A stretch of 64,000 nucleotides of DNA from Owenia fusiformis (taxonomy: Eukaryota > Annelida > Polychaeta > Sabellida > Oweniidae). The stretch is from assembly GCA_903813345.2 (NCBI GenBank), contig CAIIXF020000009.1:6816030-6880029 (forward strand), in the 5' to 3' direction. The notes under the pieces were generated by a model that saw nothing but the letters and a program-made list of their open reading frames with translations, was not told where the DNA came from and ran no database searches. Shown piece by piece: positions 1-10,900 of this stretch. Both the position numbers and the translations under genes were made by a program. Within the stretch, counting starts at the first letter, position 1; the number at the start of each line of letters is the position of its first letter.

Positions 1-109
1 AGGATTCATATATAAGTACTCGACGCACTAACTATATTGGTAACCCAGCGTAGTTTTACATTTAGAGTCGACTCTCGCAACCAATCAAATCAAAGCTTTC
101 TGTATCACG

Positions 110-345
110 TTTTCACCTGCGGTATATGTCATATTCACCTGCGGTGTATGGCATATTCCGCAAGTGAGTATGACATATTCCGCAGGTGAGTATCGGGTAT
201 TCACTGAAATCAATGTATCGGATATTCACTGCGGAATATCGCATACTCACTTGCGGAATATGCCATATACCGCAGGTGAGTATGGCATATTCACCCGTAT
301 CACAAATACCGCGCAACCATGAATGTATGCCATATACCGCGTAAC
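110..345. repeat. cluster of short inverted repeats (CACTTGCGGAATATG-like)
   Basis: The 9-15 nt motif CACTTGCGGAATATG, its complement, and close variants (CACCTGCGGTATATG, ATATTCCGCAGGTGAG) recur about eight times in both orientations over 230 bp. The segment could fold into several alternative hairpins. The open frames that cross it are by-products of the repeat. No transposon termini or target duplication were found. It lies in the last intron of the partial gene ending at 686. Confidence 0.5.
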
Positions 346-522
346 AATGTGAAACTTAGTAAGAGCCAGTAAGTGAAAAATTCTTTGGTCTGCAAAACAT
401 TGTCGATGTCGACCCTGCACAATGCCACACCATTTACACAGTATACCCACAGACAGAACTCTTAACATTACTATACTTGTTTTAACAAAAAATGAACTCT
501 CATATATTTTTGTTCTTTCCAG

Positions 523-686
523 ACTGTGAAGAAAATGATATGATTTATGCTGTTGGTGAATACGTAAACCGAAACGATCCTTGCCTGATATGTCAGTGCA
601 TAAATGATCCATTAGACCTTAACAGTGCTAAAATTGTGTGTGCAGTCAAATATAGTTGCACTCTAGCTCCGGCCGACACTCCATAA
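523..686 (+). CDS. last coding exon of an upstream gene, von Willebrand type C-like domain (partial)
   Basis: A pyrimidine-rich tract ending in AG at 521-522 precedes an open frame that stops with TAA at 684-686. The roughly 54 encoded residues contain six cysteines in the order C...CxxCxC...C....C, with a glycine-aromatic segment before the central CxxCxC. This is the layout of a VWC or single-VWC domain, an extracellular disulphide-bonded module of secreted proteins. The frame could also be opened at an ATG at 492, but that would translate the polypyrimidine tract, so a spliced exon is more likely. Upstream exons lie outside the window, so full protein and function are unknown. Domain assignment is by cysteine spacing only. 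Confidence 0.5.
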
Positions 687-826
687 ATGTTCCAGTCACA
701 AGTGACTTCTTGAAATCCGAGACTGTTTTGTGTACAGATATTTTGGACATTTGGAATCTGCAAATGGGCTCATGCAAGAAAATTCACGAATTTAAGAAAT
801 TATTTATACGTATGGAACTCTGACCA

Positions 827-832
827 AATAAA
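827..832 (+). other. polyadenylation signal AATAAA for the gene ending at 686
   Basis: A canonical AATAAA lies 140 nt past the stop codon of the VWC-like exon, giving a plausible short 3' UTR. A second AATAAA lies near 979-984. The choice between them cannot be made from the sequence. Confidence 0.4.
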
Positions 833-1369
833 ATTCTGGCATTCTAACTAAATTAGTTCAATTAGTATAATATTCTTTGGTGTCGCAATGTTTTACAATT
901 AAACAATAAGTACATACATGTACATGTATGTAGTGAAATATCGTTGTAATATTTTTCCCATGTAAACTTTCATCAACAATAAAATATGAATAACACACAA
1001 ATCGTACATGAACTTTTTTTGAAATTTGGAGTCTATTATGATAAGATATTCTCTCATCACCTGTTCATTCAACATAACACCAATTTGAACAGTTTAAAGA
1101 ATTGTGAGCACGCAGAACAGCTGAACTTCCATCTCTATAATGTATCTAAGACATCTGAAGGTGGGCAAAATGTGTTGAATATGATAGCAAATATATAGGA
1201 CACCTAAAATAAACATCTTTAGAGAATAAGAATTTACAAGAATGCTTTGAATGTAACAAAATATGGTGGTATTTCCGCCATTTGTGACAACGGTATCTGA
1301 CTTTACCGTAGTCAGGCTATTCCGGGGTGCATTGCCATTTGGTAAAACGATTATTTCCGTTTTTGTTAT
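833..1369. other. intergenic, no gene recognised
   Basis: AT-rich sequence with only short open frames (for example 986-1198) that lack splice sites, recognisable domains or repeats. I see nothing functional here. Confidence 0.4.
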
Positions 1370-1371
1370 AC

Positions 1372-1560
1372 AGAATGATATCTGTATATATCTAATGATT
1401 TAAGCCCTGGACTAAGTGCATTGTGTGCTGAATCATTCCACTCAGGCTTTGGTTGAAACAATGCCTGATCATGAGTGGAATGAAGCAGCCACAATGCATT
1501 GAAGCCCTGGGCCTTAATTCTTTTCACACATTGCAAATTATTTTCTACAATATCACCTAA
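1372..1560. repeat. imperfect foldback repeat
   Basis: The left half (about 1398-1446) and right half (about 1465-1515) are imperfect reverse complements sharing TGCATTGTG, CATTCCACTCA and AAGCCCTGG. The loop is about 20 nt. It looks like a small MITE-type foldback, but I could not define termini or a target duplication. Confidence 0.45.
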
Positions 1561-1844
1561 AAGATACAAAATCATTAACTGAACATGTTTTCAATGAAAC
1601 TTTACTTTTTGCAAGAATCAAGTTGGCAAAATATCAATTTCAATCTCAAGAGTCAAGTTGTCGCCTTGACAACTGTTTAAGAAGTGACCTTTCGAATGCG
1701 GTAATTGGTGATTTATAAAGCACTGTAGCTTTATAAAATATATATAATTATCTAAATATTCTGTTACATTGTGGTCAGAATCTCAATATTCTGATTGGTT
1801 GAATGTAGTACCAATCATCATGCGGTTAGAAAACAACGCATCCC

Positions 1845-2040
1845 AGGGCCGGATCTGGGAACCAACAAGAGGGGGGCCTAAATTTCAGGTCAGAGAAAAA
1901 AACGTCCGCGGGGCCCATTTTCTTCAAAATTTGGCCTGAAATTAAAAAATAAGGCCTTAAAATGCCCACTTATGACCAAAAAGGCCCACTTTTCGGGGCA
2001 AGGCCTTCTTTGGCCCAGCGCCCCCCCCCCCCCAAGATCC
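1845..2040. mobile_element. non-autonomous hAT-like MITE, GGCGGATC family (copy 1)
   Basis: The sequence starts with CAGGGCCGGATCTGGG and is rich in GGCC/GGGCCC blocks shared with the copies at 13144-13487, 33071-33294 and 36545-36655. It is bounded by a direct repeat GCATCCC (1838-1844 and 2041-2047). The right terminus is eroded and preceded by a poly-C run. There is no coding capacity. Superfamily is inferred from the better-preserved 13144-13487 copy with its 8 bp duplication. Confidence 0.65.
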
Positions 2041-2130
2041 GCATCCCATTGAAACCAGCTACTATTTATAAAGACTAGGATATACTCTTACAATAGTGGA
2101 ATTACATTGGCTACTGGGCAATGATATATA

Positions 2131-2901
2131 CAGTGTGTCCCAAAAAAAGGAAACCAGCAATAGATTGCTTATTTCTCAAATATGAATAATAATAGGAAAA
2201 TTTCACAGCTACCATCTGATAGGTTATAATGTCCTCTTTCTTATGATACCAAAGTTGTCTATTTTCCTTCACGGATGACTGAGTTATAAGGGATTTAAGT
2301 GACCATGTCAGAAATGAATTTGTACCACTTTTAGCCAAGTCAATTTCACCATCATAACAAAGTGATAAGTAACAACAAACATCAGGAAATCACTCTTTTA
2401 CTCATTTATTCCAAGTAAAACTACACGTATCATATTTAACACCCCTTTTAAATCCCAATGTCCATTCAAAGTTGTTTTAACCCCAGTGTCCTTCAACATG
2501 ACCCCCATTCCTTTCAATGCAAATGTCTGCCCTTGATCTCATCGCACGTACTGCATCCCTGATGATGACACTGGGGTTAAAACAACTTTGAATGGACATT
2601 GGGATTTAAAAGGGGTGTTTTGAATAAATGAGTATAAGAGTGATATCCTGATGTTTGTTGTTACTTATCACTTTGTTATGATGGTGAAATTGACTTGGCT
2701 GAAGTGGTACAAACTCATTTCTGACATGGTCACTTAAATCCCTTATAACTCAGTCATCCGTGAAGGAAAATAGACAACTTTGGTATCATAAGAAAGAGGA
2801 CATCATAATCTATCAGATGGTAGCTGTGAAATTTTCCTATCATTATTCATATTTGCGAAATAAGTAATCTATTGCTGGTTTCCTTTTTTTGGGACACCCT
2901 A
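2131..2901. mobile_element. foldback Tc1/mariner-type element with arms of over 300 bp
   Basis: The left arm (2131 to about 2490) and right arm (about 2568-2901) are near-perfect reverse complements. The loop is about 75 bp. The termini read CAGTGTGTCCCAAAAAAAGG and its complement and are flanked by TA, the target of IS630/Tc1/mariner elements. GTGTCCCAAAA-type ends are usual for that superfamily. The loop retains a transposase C-terminus on the - strand (2477-2572). This suggests that an internally deleted transposon copy rearranged into a palindrome. Confidence 0.75.
2477..2572 (-). pseudogene. C-terminal remnant of an IS630/Tc1/mariner-type transposase
   Basis: The - strand frame in the loop of the foldback encodes about 31 residues ending just before a TAA. 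It contains RADICIERNGGHVEGHW, which resembles the conserved C-terminus (R..LCIE.NGGH.EHL) of DDE transposases of insect-type mariner relatives. The catalytic domain is missing, so it cannot be active. A similar C-terminus occurs in the element at 19975-20762. Confidence 0.65.
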
Positions 2902-4970
2902 TATAGTATTTATTTGCACGAGTTTTGGTAGATTAAAGTATCAAACAATTTTATCTAATGCATTTGTTTCACCCTAACCTCAATGATACCACAAAATGAA
3001 TATGTTTTATATTTTATGTACATTTTTGTAAGAGCACCCAGTATTGGCGTGCCACCGCTTTAAAGATGTAATAAATAAATATACTTTTCTGCTCAGAAAT
3101 ACAGTTCATGTTATTTTCATGTCGTACACATTTATTGCACTCGTATCATTGGTATGGTTCATGATGAATAATTTTCGATTGTGTGTTAGTCTGTGTTTGT
3201 TTTGTAAATAATAAATATACTCTGTATCAAGCGCACAATAAAGATATTCTCAAACTGCTTCAATATATTATATCTAAAACATTTAACTGTCATCCGATGA
3301 AAGAACACTGATTCTGACTGTAAGTACAATTATATTAATTGACCCTTATAAATGAGTTTCATGCAGTATCCTATGACATGTACATGCATAGCTGAATGTA
3401 TAATGGATATTGCAGAATTTCGTCACTATGCAAAGTTGCAGGCACAGCACTTAAATTAATGTCCATCGGATTTCAGGGGCGTGCAGCACAGAGCTGATTG
3501 ACAGGTTGAAGGTAAAAATAATATGGTTAATAGACTATTAGATAGATACTAAAACATCAAAACAAATTTGAGTTTGAAAACAGGAAAATTATGAATTTGG
3601 TGCGAGATAAAGATTATACTGTCTTTATAATACCTGACAGATCATTTATAATTTCAAAAAGCTACACTATTTTAATTCAAAATGATACATATGTATGTAA
3701 CTTACACAATTCAACTAAAAATAGAAACCGATTTTCAAAACTTTTTATGATCAAGAAGTATGATCAATCATGCTTTTTCAAAGGGTTCCCAGCGGTGTAT
3801 TGGACCTTATTGTGCGATAGAAGAGGTAGGCCTAATTCAAAAATCAACAAGAATCGCACGAAGAGGCTCTTTCTTGCAAAAGTACGTCTATAGAACATCT
3901 AGTCAATACATTTTTCAACACCAAGATCATCTAATAGGGCGCTTTGCACAGTTCATAAGGCACAGTATTATGCAATGATGTGCGCGTGTACAAAAAGTTT
4001 TACATAAAACACAAGATGAATATATAACAAGCTGTTCACGACATGTTCATATTTGTGTAGAGTAGAATTCCAGGCAAAGATGAGGGACCGCTATTTCTAA
4101 TATTCATTTGCAATTTCATTTGTGGAATTCGCATGGTTACATCTATATTCAATATGAAAACACGACGTTCTTTTAATATGTTCCTGGTATACCTATGACA
4201 CCGTACAGGTTTTTTTCCTTTTATGGGACAGCATCTTTCCATCCAATCGAGGTTGGGCCATGCAGCCGAATCTAAGCCGGCATACAACCGAAGATAAGCC
4301 ATACAAACGAATTTTGCCGATTCAATCTTACGGAGAATGCTGAGCCTCTCTTTTTGACCAATGAGGGACGTCCTCTTCACATTCGTGGTACCCTCGGCCA
4401 ACTTCGTTTGCAAAGAAAATCTTCGGCAATCTCCCCCTCCTTTTATACACTGTAGTTCATCTTATACTTTTTGGACACGAGACACGAGAGTGTTTTGACG
4501 AGATGGCAAGAATGTAGCCTTTGAGAATAACTGGGTGAAGGTGTAGAAACTGTTATACTCGATTTTTGATTTTGAACCATTATGTTGCCTCAGATCCATG
4601 TATTAAGACGATTTTTCCAGCAGTACACCCATCATTAGGGAGCACTGAGGAAGTGGTGCTATATCAGGGACGTGTAATAACGTGGTGCATCCATCATGAG
4701 GAAGTACTAAGTTGTGCCCCATCAGGGACTCTTACATGTCTTAGGGAAATTGAACTCTTAGACCGAAGTTGTTAGATAAGTTAAACGCATAGTTAAACGT
4801 TATTATATCTTTTTCCAGATATCAAGGAACTGCTATTCCATTTGATCTGTTAGAATCCATATCTTGAGATTGGCGTCATTTCTTTTCATGAGTAACCTGG
4901 ATTAATTTGTCGTAACTCCAGATTTAGATGAAGTGCTTTTTCTAGACCGGACCTATAATTCAGTCGGAAC
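2902..4970. other. intergenic region upstream of the prolyl 4-hydroxylase gene
   Basis: No gene recognised. The region contains AT-rich sequence, several AATAAA strings near 3068-3245, and a 125-codon - strand frame at 4036-4413 with no recognised domain. The promoter and any 5' UTR exon of the + strand gene starting at 4971 must lie here or immediately upstream of its ATG. I see no convincing TATA box or CpG-rich core. Confidence 0.4.
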
Positions 4971-7900
4971 ATGATTCATAATGCTGTATTAAAATATACA
5001 TTTGGAGTAGGGCTCTTACTAAGTCTACGCCATACCAGGGATGTCCACGGTGAAGTTTTCTCTTCCATCAGTCAACTTCGTGGTCTTGTGAAGGCGGAGC
5101 GGCAACTTATTGAAAGTCTTGATCTATTTATAAATGAAGAGGAAAAGAAGTTAGAGCAGCTGAGATCGTAAGTGTATTTATTTGTAAAAAAGTGGGGTCT
5201 AAGATACATTGGATGTTATATTTATTTAGTTCGAATTTGCACTCTATACAGTTGGTGCAGTTTCTAAAATTTTCATACGTGTGTAATTGTAGGCATTCCG
5301 TCTGCATGGGGTGATATGATACTGAAATAACTGATAGATTTATACTGAATATATCGTCAATGGTGACATGAAACAACTTATTTTTGATAATAAGAAAAGA
5401 CCTGATATTTAATTAGACTGAAACGGATTCATTTTGTACTCGCTTTGCAGCATAAAAGATAGCATAGAAGATGACTTGCCGAAAGTGCAAGATGCCGATG
5501 ATTTCATCGAACATCCTGTAAATGCCTTCCATCTCATCAAAAGGGTGTCAGGAACCTGGGAAAATGTGTTCAGGCATTCAGGAAATTTTAAACCATACAA
5601 TGGTACAGTATGTAAAAAATTAGTTATGTATCAGATTTAACGGTCTGTCGCAACCCTCTTTCTTAATATCCAATATAAATTTAGTCAACTATCATCGACT
5701 AATGTATCAGATGCTGGCACAGTTTTGCCGGAAGTTTGCAAGAAGTAACTTTTGGCAATGCAGTGTGTTAGAGTAACCTAGTAGGTGTAAGAAAATATAA
5801 GGTGATGGCCTTTAAAGTGGTAAAAACAATTTTCACGGCCGAATTGGACTTCAATTCCTGCGATTTCAGGGGGTACTATAAGACTATTTCATAACATAAA
5901 GGATATAGTTGCTATTGTTCTGCTTTCTACAGCACACATTACTAGTCCAAAGATGAATAGTATCCTAAAGTTATAGGCCGATATCTGTATTAGTCTCAGA
6001 AATATTGCAATTAATAGGAAAAAAATACGCAATTTTAGTCATTTTTAAGTCTCACGTATCTTATATTTGTAGCTTCCAGCAAAAGATGGCAGCTTAAATA
6101 GCTCAAAATTGTTTTCTAAAAACTAATTCAAGCTTTGTTTGATATTGTAATACAATTATAATAATGATAATGTACTATTTATGATTTTTAATATGACTTT
6201 ATAGTACCCTACCCCTGGAAAGAGGGCGTGGTCAATGTTATCATTTTGCAGCATACAATTAAAAACTTATATTGATAGAAAGCAAATCATTGCATTTTTA
6301 ACATTTTCACTTGTTACTTGACATTGTAATTCATTCATTACTAAAATATAGGACTCTACATATTTTATATATACGTTTTCAATTTTGTACAATGTATCAT
6401 GATGAAATCTAATAGGCTGGTTCATTTTCAGTGTTCACTAACGCATGAAATGTAAGTCACAGTGTTTCCAAATTACCTTTGCAATGAGAAAGTACCACAA
6501 AGACTACATAATATGAGCAGTTTCGAGGTACTAATACTAATACTTACCGATCTATCGGCGTTCAAAAATAGAGAAAGCTGTCGTGAGTGCAGTTTTAACT
6601 AACTTTGAACTGAAACTGCTGCTTAATGAATATTTTTCTCAACATCTGTGACTTTTTTAGACCCCAAACATAAGATACCAAGACATAATGCTACCAAGTT
6701 CTGATATTGGAAGTTTCAGAGCTCTAGATCAAATATTCACTTCTGCATATACTTTTAAAAAGAGGCAAAAGGACAAAAAAAACTGTCAGATATCGTGAAA
6801 AATATGAAAGATGCACTATTCAGAACAATTTATCTCTTAAATGTTACTTTTATTTGACATAATTTCTGATTCTGCCTCCAGTTAGTACCACCAATAAAAC
6901 ATATGAGAAGACTTAACGTCATAGTATGTGGAAGTACAGATCTATTGGCTTCTGAAAATGGGAAAAGCTGTAGCAAGTATGATTTTCACCAGTTTTTCAT
7001 CTAAGATTGCAACTTTCTGAATTTTCTTTTTACAAACTGCACAGTAAGACCAAAGACATTAAAGGAAACCTGGTCATTGTACCACCAATAATAGGTAAAA
7101 ATAATATTGGTAATATATACCAAGTGTTTACTTTAATTCCAAGGCATCTGAATTGATAAATAAATGAAATCAGTACTTTATTGTATCTTGGGACAAAATA
7201 CACTGTTTGAATGCTTAAGCTTGACATCACAGTATCAAGTGAAAGTTGTTATATACAGCTATATATCACTTTAACTGACTTTACTCTTCAATTTGAAATA
7301 TGCCTGGCCATTCTAAGAAAAATGCGACGAGGGCAAAGAGGGTGCATGGTATAATTGGTAATTAAGCTTTTCTAGAGTTTAAGGCTCCCACAATTTTTAA
7401 AAACGAAATGGAGAATAACATGTGAAAGTATAGGATGGACTAATTGTTCTAAGAAAGTTTTTGAAAGTAACATTGCATGAAATATTTAAGCAAGAGATAT
7501 GTTCCAAAATGCTTTCAGGTAGAAATAAAGCTCCGTAATGTAAAAACAATGTATTCTCAGTATTCAATAATAACATTCTTTATAGGTTTTTTGGTCTTAA
7601 GCATATATATAGGATATCCTATGATTTATGAGTGATATGATTTTTATCCACGAATGGATATGATCATCTGCACGAGCGAGCGTAGCGAGAGAGTGCAGAT
7701 ATCAATATCCATGAGTGGATTAAAATCATATCACGAGTAAATCATAGGATGTTCTTTTTATTCCATAGTTAAAGTCATCATCAGAATCGTCGGAAATTAA
7801 GTGATTTAATTCGAATTTTCCAAACGATCCGGCGATAATGACACTTAGCCTCGTTTTGAGTCTGAAGTAGCAAAAATCCATAAACCATCGCATACGGCGC

Positions 7901-10900
7901 CGTATGTCATGGCTAAAAAACCGTATGCTATGGTTAAGTGAAAATTTGTCAAAAATATCATATTTTACCACTGATTACAAAAATACCGTTTTTATTTTCA
8001 CATGTTATCCTATGAATATCATGCTAACTATGGAAAAACAGTGATTATCCCATGGTTGCAAGGATATAGATCGAATATCACATGAAGATATATTTGATAT
8101 GTGGATCAAGTTATAATATTTTAGCAAAAAATTCACAAACCATCGAATATCACTTTTAAACTATCGAATATCACGTCTTAAAAAGTGATATTCGGTGGTT
8201 TGAAAAGTGATATTCCATGGTTTCGAATTTTTTCAAAAAAAAATTTCTTTTTACATTTTTTAATTATTTTCAAAAAATTTAAAAAAAATTTCAACATTTT
8301 TTCACAATTTTTTTCAATTATTTTTTCAAATTTTTTCTCGAATTATATTTTTCACATTTTTTCGCTGATGATGATTTCCCATGGGATAAATTTTTTTTTT
8401 CAAAAATATCAATTATATCCACTCATGGATACAAATATTTTCACTCACTCGCTGCGCTCACTCATGAAAATATCAATATCCACTCATGGATATAAATGAT
8501 ATTTTTTCAAAACCATAGGATATTCCTATATTATATCAATCCGGATGCTGAAGTCACTTAATAAATAATAACTAGATGTAACTCCTAGTAAGCACTTCAC
8601 GTTTCAGTTCTAAATAAAATACAGTTTAGTTAAAAAATTGTTAAGAATACATACATTTTTTCACAATCACAATTTCACCATTTCTGACTGTATTTTGCAT
8701 ATTTTTAGGTGTCAATGGTTCAATGATTATTTGATATAACCTCCTGAAACTACTCTTATATATATTTGGTGGTACAGTGATATGGAATCCTGTCTTTTGG
8801 GGTCTCACGGAATTCTGGTTTTAGAGAAGAAAATCCTGAAAGCTGCAGTTTAATATTATGAATTATAGGTGAAAATTGCACTTGCTACACTGCTTCTCCC
8901 ATTTTTAGATGCTAATAAATCTGTAACTACACTTACTATGACCTTAAGACAATAAGTCTACTCATATGTATTATTGGTATTACTAAGTAGAGGCAGAATC
9001 AGAAATTATGGGTAAATAAAAGTAAAATTTAAGAGATAAATTGTTCTGAATAGTGCATTTTGTCACATTTTTTCGCGATATCTGACTGCATTTTGTGTCT
9101 TTTGGTTTTTTTTAAGAGTCCATGCAGATATGAATACTTGATCTAGAGCTCTGAAATTTTCAATACCAGAATTTGGTAGCACTATGTCTTGATATCCTGT
9201 GTTTGGACTCTAACCAAATGTTGAGAAAAAAATTCATAAGTAGCAGTTTTAATTCAAAATTAGTTGAAACGGCACTCAAGACAGCTTTCCTCATTTTTGA
9301 AAGCCGATAGATCGGCAAACATTTACACAATGATCTTCAATCTGGGCATACATATTCTTAATGGCACTATCTCATTGCCCAGATATTGTGGAAACATTGT
9401 GACTTATATTCCATGTGATATAGTAGTAAGCACTGAAAATGGACTTGTTGCATTGTGGCGGACCCCATACAAAACAAACATAGGGGTAAGGGGGGGGGGG
9501 TTTAAACGTTGATCAGTTCTGCTATTTTTTGTGGCTATTGGTCATATAGTAGATCATTTTGTCAAAAGGTAAGGGTGATCCGAGAAAAAGTTTGTAAATT
9601 GAAACAGTCTATTAGATATCATTATGATACATTGTACAAAATTGAAATTGTATATATAAAATATGTAGAGTCCTATATTTTAATAATAAATGAATTACAT
9701 TGTGAAGTAACAAGTGAAGATGTTTTATATGCATTGATTTGCTTTCTATCAATACAAGTTTTTAATTGTATGCTGCAAAATGATAACATTGACCACGCCC
9801 ACTTTCCAGGGGTAGGGTACTATAAAGTCATATTAAAAATCATAAATAGTACATTATCATTATTATAATTGTATTACAATATCAAACAAAGCTTGAATTA
9901 GTTTTTAGAAAACAATTTTGAGCTATTCAAGCTGCCATCTTTTGCTGGAAGCTACAAATATAAGATACGTGAGACTTAAAAATGACTAAAATTGCGTATT
10001 TTTTTCCTATTAATTGCAATATTTCTGAGACTAATACAGATATCGGCCTATAACTTTAGGATATTATTCATCTTTGGACTAGTAATGTGTGCTGTAGAAA
10101 GCAGAACAATAGCAACTATATCCTTTATGGTATGAAATAGTCTTATAGTACCCCCTGAAATCGCAGGAATTGAAGTCCAATTCGGCCGTGAAAATTGTTT
10201 TTACCACTTTAAAGGCCATCACCTTATATTTTCTTACACCTACTAGGTTACTCTAACATACTGCATTGCCAAAAGTTACTTCTTGCAAACTTCCGGCAAA
10301 ACTGTGCCAGCATCTGATACATAAGGACTAAAGTCACAACGCTGTAACAGGAAGACTGGAGCGTTTCTGTTCTGATTTCAAACTGAGAACACTACTTATG
10401 AGTGTAAATAGGTTGAATATTTTCAAACAATTTGGTATATAACAATAACAATGTAACAATAAGTTTAGTCACAAATGATGCAAATATGCAAGCATGTATT
10501 CACCTAACAAAACTGACATTCCACGAATAAAAAGTTTACATAATTCCACAGATTTACTGTTTTCTCCCTTAAATCTAGAGACCTTAAATAGCAATCCAGC
10601 CTCCCAAATAAGTATAATCTACCTTTACTATTGATTTTATGTCATAGTGTTATATACCAAATCGTTTGAAAATATTTTACTTTTAAAATGATGTATAAGT
10701 CAATGAACTATATTGGACATAACTATTTTTATCCTGATTTAAAGTTGAGTATTGTTCTTTTGGCCCACCCTGTCTATGTTAAGGTCGTTCCACATTTTCA
10801 CAAACTTATAGTTTCAACATTTGATTTAATTGAAATATCTATAAAAAGCGTGTTCTGTTGGGATAGTTCTGGTACTTCATCTCGGTGGGTCTAGAATACT

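Noticed and set aside
4036-4413. 125-codon - strand open frame upstream of P4HA
   Set aside because: No recognised domain, no repeat or splice support, composition like surrounding non-coding DNA; length is possible by chance in 64 kb.
9509-9868. 119-codon + strand frame in the right arm of the intron 2 palindrome
   Set aside because: Not conserved in the other arm and no known motif, so probably chance.
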